Origin: an uncultured Alphaproteobacteria bacterium
Lineage (GTDB): Bacteria > Pseudomonadota > Alphaproteobacteria > UBA8366 > JADFVY01
Direction of reading: 5' to 3'
NCBI GenBank assembly: GCA_947259105.1
Contig: CAMYKU010000046.1
Coordinates: 21,602 to 85,601, forward strand
Length of the DNA: 64,000 bases
The notes under the pieces are model-generated. The model did no database searches and was not told the origin of the DNA. It worked only from the letters and a program-made list of their open reading frames with translations. Of this stretch, positions 9,018 to 17,372 are shown one piece after another; the stretch's first letter is position 1, and each line of letters opens with the position of its first letter. Position numbers and translations under genes: made by a program.

Positions 9018-9266
9018 CTATTCCGCCATCCCGAGTGCGGACTTGTAGAGATCCAGCAGCGTTTCCTGCTCCTGGCGGTCGGCGCTGTCGAGTTTGCGCA
9101 GACGTACGATCTGCCGCATCGTCTTCGGCTCGAAACCGGTCCCCTTGGCCTCGGCATAGACTTCGCGGATATCGGCGGCAAGCGCCGCCTTTTCCTCTTC
9201 GAGCCGCTCGATCCGCTCGATAAAGGAACGAAGTTGGCTGCCCGCGATGCCGCCCGATTCGGCCAT
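9018..9266 (-). CDS. GapR/UPF0335 (DUF2312) DNA-binding protein
   Basis: 82 residues with a strong ribosome binding site (GGGAGGATTTC) before the ATG at 9266. Residues 10-45 form a coiled coil (LRSFIERIERLEEEKAALAA), followed by IREVYAEAKGTGFEPKTMRQ and IVRLRKLD, the signature of the family. The Caulobacter member GapR is a nucleoid-associated protein that binds overtwisted AT-rich DNA ahead of replication forks. The family is essentially restricted to alphaproteobacteria and their phages, which supports the taxonomic call. Confidence 0.93.
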   Translation of the reverse strand: MAESGGIAGSQLRSFIERIERLEEEKAALAADIREVYAEAKGTGFEPKTMRQIVRLRKLDSADRQEQETLLDLYKSALGMAE

Positions 9267-9365
9267 GAAATCCTCCCGGCTTTTCGTTGAAGGGCGGCGA
9301 ACATATCCCGCCGCCGGTAGGTGCGCAAGGGCGTTGCGCTTACCGGACCGCGGTTCCCCTCCGAC

Positions 9366-9446
9366 ACATCCTTCGACAAGCTCAGGATGGGGGGCAAGCG
9401 GTTGGATTCAAGAACTAATCCTCATCCTGAGCTTGCCGAAGGACGC
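9366..9446. repeat. intergenic inverted repeat, REP-like
   Basis: The arms CATCCTTCGACAAGCTCAGG (from 9368) and CCTGAGCTTGCCGAAGGA (ending about 9443) are imperfect inverted copies separated by about 40 bp. The sequence belongs to a very widespread proteobacterial intergenic palindrome class. It lies between two minus-strand genes and might act as a transcript end. Confidence 0.7.
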
Positions 9447-9481
9447 GCCACTCGGCCGTCATTTCCAGGCAATTCAAGACG

Positions 9482-9778
9482 TCAATGCCCTGGATTGACC
9501 TCGTCGAATTTCGCGATCTTCTCGGGCGATGCCTCGGTCTGATAGCGTTCCTTCCACTCGTCGTAGGTCATGCCGTAGACGATTTCGCGGGCGTCGTCGT
9601 AGGACATCTCGATGCCCCTCTCCTCGGCCGCCGCCCGGTACCATTTGGAGAGGCAGTTGCGGCAGAAGCCGGAAAGGTTCATCAGGTCGATGTTCTGCAC
9701 GTCGGTGCGCGTGCGCAGATGCTCGACGAGGGTGCGGAAGGCCGCCGCCTCAAGCTCGATGCGGGTCTTGTCGTCCAT
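9482..9778 (-). CDS. DUF1244 family protein
   Basis: 98 residues from the ATG at 9778, preceded by GGGAAGAGAC. The sequence contains the family core FRTLVEHLRTRTDVQNIDLM followed by NLSGFCRNCLSKWY with a CxxC pair, and MSYDDAREIVYGMTYDEWK. The biochemical role of this family is not established. It sits in its usual alphaproteobacterial setting next to a GapR-family gene and an N-formylglutamate amidohydrolase. The last residues (EKIAKFDEVNPGH) are typical. Confidence 0.9.
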   Translation of the reverse strand: MDDKTRIELEAAAFRTLVEHLRTRTDVQNIDLMNLSGFCRNCLSKWYRAAAEERGIEMSYDDAREIVYGMTYDEWKERYQTEASPEKIAKFDEVNPGH

Positions 9779-9854
9779 GTCTCTCTTCCCGTTCGTTTGG
9801 AATTGCTTTTCTGAGGCTATAGATAGCATTCCGGGGCGCCACGGACACCCTGCC

Positions 9855-11009
9855 CTATCCATCAAGCCCCCGTACCGTCTCCTCGACCAGCCAGTCGACG
9901 ACGGCCTTGAGCGCCTCTTGCTTGCCGGCGCCGCCTTCCATCGCCTCGTCGTAGACCGCGATCTGGCGGTGGGCGCTGGTGCCGCGCTCGATGATATCGC
10001 GCGCATTTTCGATCTCGGCGACGCAGTCCAGCCGTTCGGCGTCGGGCCGCAGCAGATCGAACAGCTCCTCGAGCAGTTCGGGGTAGGGCACGATCTTGCC
10101 GCGGCCGAAATCGATGAGTCCCTCATCGAAACCATAGCGCTGCGCGCGCCAGCGATTCTCGTCGAGCAGCATGTTGGCATAGTTGCGCCAGCGCTGGTTC
10201 GAGCGCCGCAGCCGGATCAGCATGGAGATCACGCAGGCATACAGGGCGGCGATGGTGATGCCGTCGTCCAGGCGGGTGCAGATATCGGCGATCCGCATTT
10301 CCATGGTCGGGAACCGGGTGTGCGGGCGGATGTCCCACCAGATCTTCGACGCATCCCCGATCACGCCGGCGTCGACCAGGACCTGCACGTGACGCAGGTA
10401 CTCGCCATAGCTTTCGAACCGCGACGGCAGGCCGGTCCGCGGGAGCTCGTCGAACACGCTCAACCGGTAGCACATCAGGCCGGTCTTCTCGCCGCGCCAG
10501 AACGGCGACGACGTGCCGAGCGCAAGCAGGTGCGGCAGGAAATAGGAAACCTGGTTCAGAAGATCGATCCGCAGGTCGTCGTCGTCGACGCCGACATGGA
10601 CATGCATGCCGCAGATCAGCAGCCGCCGCGCCACCGCCTGCATGTCCTCGGCCAGCACGTTGTACCGCTCCTTGTCGGTGTGGTGCAGGTCGGACCACTC
10701 GGCGAACGGGTGCGTCGAGGCCGCGATCGTTGCAAGACCGTGTTTGCGGGCGGCGTCGGCGACACTGCGGCGGAGCAGCGCCAGCTTCGATCGCACCTCC
10801 TTGATCGAGCCGCAAACGGCGGTCCCCACTTCGACCTGCGCACGCAGGAATTCCGGCACCACCAGCCCGATGTCCTCGTCGACGCCGGCCGCGCAATCGG
10901 ACAGGATTTCCTCGGTCGGCTCGTCGGCCAGTACGCCGGTCTGCGGATCGACGAGGAGATACTCCTCCTCGATCCCGATGGTGAAACCGGCGGCATCGGC
11001 CCGGCTCAT
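9855..11009 (-). CDS. carboxylate-amine ligase, GCS2/YbdK family
   Basis: 384 residues from the ATG at 11009. The N-terminus FTIGIEEEYLLVDPQTG and the central CGMHVHVGVDDDD are the glutamate-cysteine ligase type 2 motifs that bind ATP-Mg and substrate; RPHTRFPTMEMRIADICTRL carries further catalytic-site residues. Enzymes of this family join a carboxylate to an amine with ATP; E. coli YbdK has weak glutamate-cysteine ligase activity. The gene overlaps the stop of the FGase gene by four bases (ATGA), so the two are translationally coupled and probably act in one pathway. The physiological substrate is unknown. Confidence 0.92.
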   Translation of the reverse strand: MSRADAAGFTIGIEEEYLLVDPQTGVLADEPTEEILSDCAAGVDEDIGLVVPEFLRAQVEVGTAVCGSIKEVRSKLALLRRSVADAARKHGLATIAASTHPFAEWSDLHHTDKERYNVLAEDMQAVARRLLICGMHVHVGVDDDDLRIDLLNQVSYFLPHLLALGTSSPFWRGEKTGLMCYRLSVFDELPRTGLPSRFESYGEYLRHVQVLVDAGVIGDASKIWWDIRPHTRFPTMEMRIADICTRLDDGITIAALYACVISMLIRLRRSNQRWRNYANMLLDENRWRAQRYGFDEGLIDFGRGKIVPYPELLEELFDLLRPDAERLDCVAEIENARDIIERGTSAHRQIAVYDEAMEGGAGKQEALKAVVDWLVEETVRGLDG

Positions 11010-11839
11010 GATGCCTCCCGCACGTCCGCCCCGATCGCCCGGACCAGTTCGGGATGGGCCATGACCGCCCGCAGCGCCGCCCCCACAAGCGCCGCCCAGT
11101 GCTGCGCGCCATGCTGGGTGTCCACGAGGTCCTGGCGGATTTCCAGCAGGACGTTGGGCCGTCCGGCGGGCAGGGCATGGGTCTCGATCGAATAGCCGTG
11201 CGGGTCGAGGCCGGAATACGGCTGGTTGTCGCCGATACACAGCGTGGAATCGCGGGACAACTCGGCGATCAGCAGGTCCGCCATGCGGCGGTCGACGTTC
11301 GACAGCACGCCGACATGCCAGGGCCGCTCGAAATCCTTCATCACCGGCGTACAGGTATGGATGGAGATGATCGCCGGGACGACCCCTTGCGCGGCGACCC
11401 GCTCGACGGTTGCGGTGACGGCGCTGTGGTACGGCCAGTAGCAGGCCTCGGCGCGCTCGGCGCGCGCATTCGCATCGAGCCCCCGGTTGCCGGGCACGAT
11501 CGTTCCGTCGCTGATCTGGCGCATGGCGGTCGGATCGTCCACCGCGCGGTTGCAGTCCACGACCAGCCGGGAATATCCCGAAAGCAGGGCCGGTGCGTCG
11601 AGCAGGGCCGCGAGGTGCCGGGTGACCTCCGCGGCGCCAACGTCCCAGGCGATATGCCGCGACCGGGCGGCCTCGTCGAGCCCGAGTTCGTCCAGCGCCG
11701 ACGGCACCCGGTTGCTGGCGTGGTCGCACAGCAGGACAGCCGGCGCCCCGCCTTCGGGGTTCAGGATCGAAAAAGGCGGCGGATCGTGCGGGCCCAGCAG
11801 GTCCCCGCCGACACCCTGTCTGGGAATTACGCCGGTCAT
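11006..11839 (-). CDS. N-formylglutamate amidohydrolase family protein
   Basis: 277 residues. The protein shows PAVLLCDHASNRVP near residue 35, SGYSRLVVDCNRAVDDPTAM, IISIHTCTPVMKD and PNVLLEIRQDL, matching the FGase family, whose members release formate from N-formylglutamate and use zinc held by a His and an Asp/Glu set. It overlaps the carboxylate-amine ligase by four bases. The pair is frequent in alphaproteobacteria and is more likely to act on a specific N-acyl or gamma-glutamyl compound than in histidine breakdown, as no hut genes are near. Confidence 0.9.
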   Translation of the reverse strand: MTGVIPRQGVGGDLLGPHDPPPFSILNPEGGAPAVLLCDHASNRVPSALDELGLDEAARSRHIAWDVGAAEVTRHLAALLDAPALLSGYSRLVVDCNRAVDDPTAMRQISDGTIVPGNRGLDANARAERAEACYWPYHSAVTATVERVAAQGVVPAIISIHTCTPVMKDFERPWHVGVLSNVDRRMADLLIAELSRDSTLCIGDNQPYSGLDPHGYSIETHALPAGRPNVLLEIRQDLVDTQHGAQHWAALVGAALRAVMAHPELVRAIGADVREAS

Positions 11840-11965
11840 GGCCCCAATATAACCGAAATCAGTGCTACGGAAAGCGACGAGCGTCGGTCACGCCCGGTTG
11901 CGCCGGTCCGGCCGCACGCGCTACACCGGGACTCGGCAAGGAGCCGGGGCCGGGACAAACCGAAT

Positions 11966-12871
11966 ATGACCGAACGCGTATCATCGCCACAGGCGGGAAC
12001 CGCCGACCGGGGGGCTCTCGCGGCGCTGCTGCTGGGGGCGGTGCTGGTGGGCGCCTCGCCGATCTTCGTGCGGCTCAGCGAACTGGGGCCCATGGCGACG
12101 GCCTTCTACCGGCCGTTCCTGGCGATCCCGGTCCTGGCATTGTGGATGGCGGCCGACCGGCGGAACGATCCCGCGACCAGAAGGCCCGTGTCCCGCGGCG
12201 ACTTTCTGCGGCTGCTGCTGGCCGGCGCCTTCTTCGCCGGGGACCTTGCCTTCTGGCACCTGTCGATCCTCCACACCAGCGTCGCCAACGCGACGCTGTT
12301 CGCGAATTTCGCACCGATCTTCGTAACGTTGGCCGCATGGCTGCTGTTCGCCCACAGGGTGACCCGGCTGTACCTCGCGGGCATGGCGCTGGCGCTGGCC
12401 GGCGCCGCGCTGCTGGCGGGCGGCAGCCTCGTGGACCAGCCCGGCAACCTGCTGGGCGATTTCTTCGGCATCGTAACCGCGATGTTTCTGGCCAGCTACA
12501 TCCTGGCGATATCCCGCCTGCGAGCCGGTTTTTCGGCCGCGACGACCATGACCTGGAGCTCGATCGGCACCGCCGCGGTGCTGCTGCCGGTCGCCTGGAT
12601 CATGGGCGAGGATTTGATCGCGGTCACGCCGTACGGTTGGGCCATGCTGGTCGGTCTTGCGCTGCTGTCCCACGCCATGGGCCAGGGGTTGATCGCCTAT
12701 GCGCTGGCGCATCTGCGGCCCGGTTTCTCTTCGGTCGGGCTGCTGCTCGAACCCGTGGCGGCGGCGATCCTCGCATGGATCATCCTGTTCGAAGCGGTGA
12801 CCCCCTGGCAGGCGGCAGGCGGCGCCGTAATCCTCTGGGGCATTTATCTCGCGCGCAGGGGGAGCCGGTGA
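11966..12871 (+). CDS. EamA/DMT-family transporter
   Basis: 301 residues with ten predicted membrane helices in two EamA repeats (about residues 18-150 and 160-300). The typical starts are LLLGAVLVGASPIFVRLSE in the first and FFGIVTAMFLASYILAISRL in the second, and LLEPVAAAILAWIILFEAVT is the usual end segment. The substrate is unknown; relatives export amino acids or other metabolites. The stop overlaps the start of the cyclase gene by one base (TGATG), so they are cotranscribed. It diverges from the FGase gene. Confidence 0.9.
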   Translation: MTERVSSPQAGTADRGALAALLLGAVLVGASPIFVRLSELGPMATAFYRPFLAIPVLALWMAADRRNDPATRRPVSRGDFLRLLLAGAFFAGDLAFWHLSILHTSVANATLFANFAPIFVTLAAWLLFAHRVTRLYLAGMALALAGAALLAGGSLVDQPGNLLGDFFGIVTAMFLASYILAISRLRAGFSAATTMTWSSIGTAAVLLPVAWIMGEDLIAVTPYGWAMLVGLALLSHAMGQGLIAYALAHLRPGFSSVGLLLEPVAAAILAWIILFEAVTPWQAAGGAVILWGIYLARRGSR

Positions 12872-14217
12872 TGCGGCCCTGGGGATCCGGTCCGGGCGGA
12901 ATCGCAGGGCGCATAGCCGCGAGCTTCGCACGGGAGGCCCGCAGCGGCATCCGGCACGCGACGATCGCCCGCTCGGTCACTCTGATAAGCTTCATCGGCT
13001 GGGTCGCCATGTTCCAGTCGTTTCCGCGGGCGTGGTTCTATATCGGGTTGCTGGGGCTGCTCCTGGTTCTCGGCCTCGCCCAGGGGTACGTCGCGCGCCG
13101 CGTCGCCCCGTACATCTGGCCGAGCGCGTTGTTCATCCTTGCCGATTCGTGCGTGCTCGCCTTCGCCCTGACGGCGCCCAACCCGTTCGTGGCGATCCCC
13201 GCACCATCTCCGATCGGACTGCGATCCGGCAACTTCGCGCTGTTCTACGTGCTTCTCGCCGGCTCGCTGCTGACCTATTCGCCGCGGCTGGTGCTGTGGT
13301 GCGGGGCAACGGCGGCCACGGCGTGGGGCGCCGCCGTCGCATGGGTCGCATGGCTGCCCGACTCGCGGACCCAGTTCGACATCATCGGCTGGGGGGCGCT
13401 GGAACCGGGGCAGCACGTGCCCTACCGCATGGATCCCCACTTCGTGACATTGCCGCAGCATGCGAAGGAGATCCTTATCTTCGCGGCCGTGACGATCATC
13501 CTTGCGACCGTCGTGCAACGAGTCCGGCTGCTCGCCTTTCGCGAGGCCGAGTTCGAACGCGAGCGCGCCAATCTGGCGCGACATTTCTCGCCCAACATGG
13601 TCGACATTCTCGCCCATTCGGACGAGCCGCTCGACGCGGTGCGCAAGCAGCATGCGGCCGTGCTGTTCGCCGACATCGTCGGATTCTCGTTGCTTGCCGA
13701 GCGATTGGGACCCGAGCGGACGATGGACATCCTGCGCCGGACCCATTCGGTCATGTCGGACGAGGTGTTCGCGCATGACGGAACGCTCGACAAGTTCATC
13801 GGCGACGCGGTGATGGCGACGTTCGGGGTCCCCTTGACCGGCGCGGGGGACGCCGCCAACGCCGTGGCCTGCGCCCGATCGATCCAGGCGGCCCTTGCGA
13901 GAGACAATCCCCAGCCGGCGGACCCCGTGCAGGTCGGGATCGGCGTTCATTACGGCGAGGTCGTGATGGGCAACCTGGGCGGTGCGGGACGAATGGAATA
14001 CGGAGTCATCGGAGACACGGTCAATGTCGCCAGCCGGCTGGAAGCGCTGACCCGCGAGATCGGCGCCGGCATCGTCCTGAGCGACGACCTCGTGCGGGCG
14101 GCGCTCGACAACCCGGACGCCGATCCGTCCCTTCTGAACGGTTTCGAGAAAATCCCGGCCCAGCCGCTGCACGGCCGTCACGAGCCGATCGACATCTGGG
14201 TCCTGAAAATGCCATGA
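12871..14217 (+). CDS. membrane-bound class III adenylate/guanylate cyclase
   Basis: 448 residues. The first 220 contain five or six membrane helices, followed by a linker helix (FREAEFERERANLARHFSPN). The catalytic domain runs from about residue 262. It contains LFADIVGFS (first metal Asp), LDKFIGDAVMATFG (second metal Asp) and RMEYGVIGDTVNVASRLE (purine and transition-state residues), so it should be active and make cAMP or cGMP from ATP or GTP. It is coupled to the EamA transporter gene. The membrane part has no recognised sensor domain. Confidence 0.92.
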   Translation: MRPWGSGPGGIAGRIAASFAREARSGIRHATIARSVTLISFIGWVAMFQSFPRAWFYIGLLGLLLVLGLAQGYVARRVAPYIWPSALFILADSCVLAFALTAPNPFVAIPAPSPIGLRSGNFALFYVLLAGSLLTYSPRLVLWCGATAATAWGAAVAWVAWLPDSRTQFDIIGWGALEPGQHVPYRMDPHFVTLPQHAKEILIFAAVTIILATVVQRVRLLAFREAEFERERANLARHFSPNMVDILAHSDEPLDAVRKQHAAVLFADIVGFSLLAERLGPERTMDILRRTHSVMSDEVFAHDGTLDKFIGDAVMATFGVPLTGAGDAANAVACARSIQAALARDNPQPADPVQVGIGVHYGEVVMGNLGGAGRMEYGVIGDTVNVASRLEALTREIGAGIVLSDDLVRAALDNPDADPSLLNGFEKIPAQPLHGRHEPIDIWVLKMP

Positions 14218-14294
14218 CCGGACGGACCTGTGTTTCTCCCGCCTGCGCCGCATTGCCGACGTGACAGACGTGAGGAAATCGTTACCTTAGCGCT

Positions 14295-15716
14295 ATGATT
14301 CGCCAACACCGCACAAAGATCGTCGCCACGCTCGGGCCGGCCAGTTCGACGCCGAAAACCATAGAGGCGCTGTTCCGCAAGGGGGTGGACGTGTTCCGCC
14401 TGAACTTCAGCCATGGCGAGCAGGACGACCACCAACAGCGTTACGAAATCATCCGCGATCTGGAAAAGCGCCTGGACCGGCCGACCGGCGTGCTGGCCGA
14501 CCTCCAGGGACCGAAGCTTCGGGTCGGTACGTTCGTGCAGGGCTCGGTCGACCTCAAGCCGCGGCAGGCCTTCCGCCTGGACCTGGACGAAGAGCCCGGC
14601 GACAGGCGCCGCGTGACGCTGCCGCACAAGGAGATTTTCGAGGCCCTGCGAAAGGGCTCGGAACTGCTGCTCGATGATGGGCGGATCAGGCTCAAGGTCT
14701 CGAAATGCGGGCCTGATTTTGCCGAGACGAAGGTCGTCACAGGCGGTGTGCTCTCCGACCGTAAGGGGGTCAATGTCCCCGGCGCCGTGCTGCCGCTGAC
14801 ACCGATCACCAAGAAAGACCGCGCCGACCTGCGCTTCGCGCTGGATCTCGGCGTGGACTGGATCGCCCTGAGTTTCGTCCAGAGGCCCGAAGACATCGCC
14901 GAGGCCCGGCAGCTGGTCGCCGGGCGCAGCGCCATCATGGCGAAACTCGAGAAACCGGCCGCCCTGGACCACCTTAACGAGATCGTCGAGCTTTGCGACG
15001 GCATCATGGTGGCGCGCGGAGACCTGGGCGTCGAGATGCCGCCCGAGGACGTGCCGGTGCTCCAGAAGCGCATCCTGCGCGCCTGCCGCAAGATCGGCCG
15101 GCCCGTGGTCGTCGCAACGCAGATGCTCGAATCGATGGTGCACGCGCCGACACCGACCCGGGCGGAGGCATCGGACGTCGCCACTGCGGTCTATGACGGC
15201 GCCGACGCGGTGATGCTCTCGGCCGAGACCGCCGCGGGTGAATACCCGGTGGAGGCCGCGGCCATCATGGACCGGATCATCGGCCGCGTGGAGCAGGACC
15301 CGCTGTACTGGAAGATCATGGAAGCCGAACGGGTGGAGCCGGAAGCGACGGCGGCGGACGCGATCAGCGCCGCCGCACGCCAGGTGGCCCACACCTTGTC
15401 GGCGACGGGCATCGTCACCTACACCTCGTCCGGCTCAACGACCCTGCGCATCGCCCGCGAGCGGCCCGATGTGCCGATCATGGGCCTGACCCCGAACCTG
15501 GCGACGGCGCGGCGGCTGGCCGTCGTCTGGGGAGTCCGGTCGATCCACACCGCCGATGCGCGCAGTTTTCCCGATATGGAACGCAAAGCGTGCACCGCCG
15601 CGCTCACCTATAAATTCGCGGATTCCGGCGCGCGGATCGTGATCACCGCGGGCGTGCCGTTCGGAACACCGGGGACGACCAACATCCTGCGGATCGCCCG
15701 CATCGGGAAGGAATAG
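14295..15716 (+). CDS. pyk: pyruvate kinase
   Basis: 473 residues, full length. The N-terminus RTKIVATLGPASSTP, the signature IMAKLEKPAAL and the active-site segment MVARGDLGVEMPPEDVP are canonical, as is AVYDGADAVMLSAETAAG. It converts phosphoenolpyruvate and ADP to pyruvate and ATP in the cytoplasm, the last step of glycolysis. Close linkage of pyk with FGase, DUF1244 and GapR-family genes recurs in alphaproteobacteria. The C-terminal effector domain (residues about 345-473) is present, so allosteric control is likely. Confidence 0.97.
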   Translation: MIRQHRTKIVATLGPASSTPKTIEALFRKGVDVFRLNFSHGEQDDHQQRYEIIRDLEKRLDRPTGVLADLQGPKLRVGTFVQGSVDLKPRQAFRLDLDEEPGDRRRVTLPHKEIFEALRKGSELLLDDGRIRLKVSKCGPDFAETKVVTGGVLSDRKGVNVPGAVLPLTPITKKDRADLRFALDLGVDWIALSFVQRPEDIAEARQLVAGRSAIMAKLEKPAALDHLNEIVELCDGIMVARGDLGVEMPPEDVPVLQKRILRACRKIGRPVVVATQMLESMVHAPTPTRAEASDVATAVYDGADAVMLSAETAAGEYPVEAAAIMDRIIGRVEQDPLYWKIMEAERVEPEATAADAISAAARQVAHTLSATGIVTYTSSGSTTLRIARERPDVPIMGLTPNLATARRLAVVWGVRSIHTADARSFPDMERKACTAALTYKFADSGARIVITAGVPFGTPGTTNILRIARIGKE

Positions 15717-15750
15717 CGCCGTATCGGCGACACGCGCGCCGGCCAGGCAC

Positions 15751-16308
15751 TCAGAGTTCGATGCCCTCGACCTCCTCGACAAGTTCCTTCAGCCGGTCGC
15801 TGATGCTTTCCATGTGGGGGTTGATCTCCAGGGCGGCGCGGAACGCCTCGACGGCCGCTTTCTTTTCGTCCAGCGAATCGTAGATCAGGCCGAGACCCGA
15901 AAGCGCGCCGAAATGCCGTTCTTCCAGGGCCAGCGTGCGTTTGATGTCTTCGATGGAGCCCTGGTAATCACCCATCAGGTAGCGGACGGTCGCGCGCTTG
16001 TTCCAGCCCTCGGCAAATTCCGGCGCCAGCTCGACGACGGCGTCGAAATTCGCCTGCGCCGCCTCATGCTTGCCTTCGTTCATATACCCCGTGCCCTGAC
16101 GCAGCATCAGATTGGCCCCCGCCGACGGCGAGCGCGACCAGATGAACCAGATCATCTGTTCGATCTCATGGGCTTCGCGGGCATCGCCCGTGGCCTTGAG
16201 TCCGGCGAACAAGTCGTCCAGCCGCGGATCGTTCTGGTCCGCGGCGGCCGGCGCGGATAAGCCCGCGACCAATACCCCTAGAATCGCGATTGCACAAAGG
16301 CGACACAT
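15751..16308 (-). CDS. periplasmic TPR-repeat protein
   Basis: 185 residues from the ATG at 16308, which gives a clean signal peptide (MCRLCAIAILGVLVAGLSA followed by PAAA and a cleavage site); a longer frame upstream lacks such a start. After DPRLDDLFAGLKATGDAREA come tetratricopeptide repeats, for example EAAQANFDAVVELAPEFAEG and AAVEAFRAALEINPHMES. TPR proteins mediate protein contacts. The gene is divergent from the DUF2817-like gene and converges with pyk. Confidence 0.85.
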   Translation of the reverse strand: MCRLCAIAILGVLVAGLSAPAAADQNDPRLDDLFAGLKATGDAREAHEIEQMIWFIWSRSPSAGANLMLRQGTGYMNEGKHEAAQANFDAVVELAPEFAEGWNKRATVRYLMGDYQGSIEDIKRTLALEERHFGALSGLGLIYDSLDEKKAAVEAFRAALEINPHMESISDRLKELVEEVEGIEL

Positions 16309-16406
16309 GAGGAGAATATGGAACGCTTTCGACGGAACGGCAAATGACTCGCATCGCCCCGGCGGCGGCGGTAACTTCCCGGTCGGATTCGATGGGTGGA
16401 CCGAGA

Positions 16407-17342
16407 ATGGACGCTGAGGCGTTTTTTGCCGAAAATTACCGGAGCGCACGCGGCAAGTTCCTGTCGGCATGCCGGGCGCTGCGGCTTCTGCCCCAGGCGC
16501 ACCGGGCTTCCACGGGGCCCGAGGACCCCGATCCGCCGCTTGTCGATTCTATCCGTCTGGGCGACCCGGCGGCGCGTCACGTGCTGGTGATCTGTGGCGG
16601 CGACCGCCAGGTCGATGCACTGTGCTGCTCGGCGATCGAAGTCGGCTGGCTCAACGAGTTCGCCGACGCCAACCTGCCGCATGATACGGCGATCCTGCTT
16701 CTGCATCACGGCCCAGTACCGCCCGAGGGCGGGGACGCTCCGGCGCGCGGCGGACCGCCGCCGGAGTGGGAGGACGATCTCCTGGCGAAGGTCGAAAAGC
16801 GCTATGCGGAATACGCGCGCCGGAAGGGCGTCGATTCGTTGGGCGCACCATTGGCGGCGGCCGAGATGCAGGGCGTTGCGGGCTACCCCGGCACGGTGCT
16901 GGATTCGGTGTCGAAATGGCTCAGTTCGGCTGCTGCGGGGCGTATCGCCTTCGTCGATGTCAGGGTCGGTCTCGGCCCCTACGGCGAGGCGGAGATAACA
17001 CCTTGCCACCCGCCGGATACCACGGCCGCAAAGAGGGTCAGGTCCTGGTTCGGCCTTGCCGACCCGCCGGAAGAGCACGCAGCAGTCCCGCAGGAACCCG
17101 ACAGCCTGGCGGCGGGGCTGATCCGCCGGTTCCCGGAAGCGGAAATTACGGCGTTTTCCGCCACCTTCGGGACCTATTCCATGATGTCCGTGCTGGATAG
17201 TCTCGCGACCCGCCCTGAGGGCGAGGCAGTCCCGGATCCGCGCCAGCTGCTGTCTCCCAGCGACGAGGCATGGCGAAACGCCGTGTGGCGCGACGCGATA
17301 ATCGTGATCCAGCGGACCCTGACGGCGCTGCACTCGAGTTAA
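16407..17342 (+). CDS. DUF2817-like protein lacking the zinc-binding residues
   Basis: 311 residues from the ATG at 16407; a start at 16344 would add 21 residues that do not look like family sequence. The order FFAENYRSARGKFLSACRA, HVLVICGGDRQVDALCCSAI and FVDVRVGLGPYGEAE follows the DUF2817 family, which is related to M14 carboxypeptidases and normally has GVHGVEG and DLHTGLGPYGE. Here the HxxE pair is replaced (DRQVD) and the third ligand His is Arg (DVRVGLG). The region that normally carries NPYGFA and DLNRN is missing too. It therefore looks like a catalytically dead family member. Function unknown. Confidence 0.7.
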   Translation: MDAEAFFAENYRSARGKFLSACRALRLLPQAHRASTGPEDPDPPLVDSIRLGDPAARHVLVICGGDRQVDALCCSAIEVGWLNEFADANLPHDTAILLLHHGPVPPEGGDAPARGGPPPEWEDDLLAKVEKRYAEYARRKGVDSLGAPLAAAEMQGVAGYPGTVLDSVSKWLSSAAAGRIAFVDVRVGLGPYGEAEITPCHPPDTTAAKRVRSWFGLADPPEEHAAVPQEPDSLAAGLIRRFPEAEITAFSATFGTYSMMSVLDSLATRPEGEAVPDPRQLLSPSDEAWRNAVWRDAIIVIQRTLTALHSS

Positions 17343-17372
17343 GACGCCGCCGGGGCGGCGGCCAGCCCCGGG

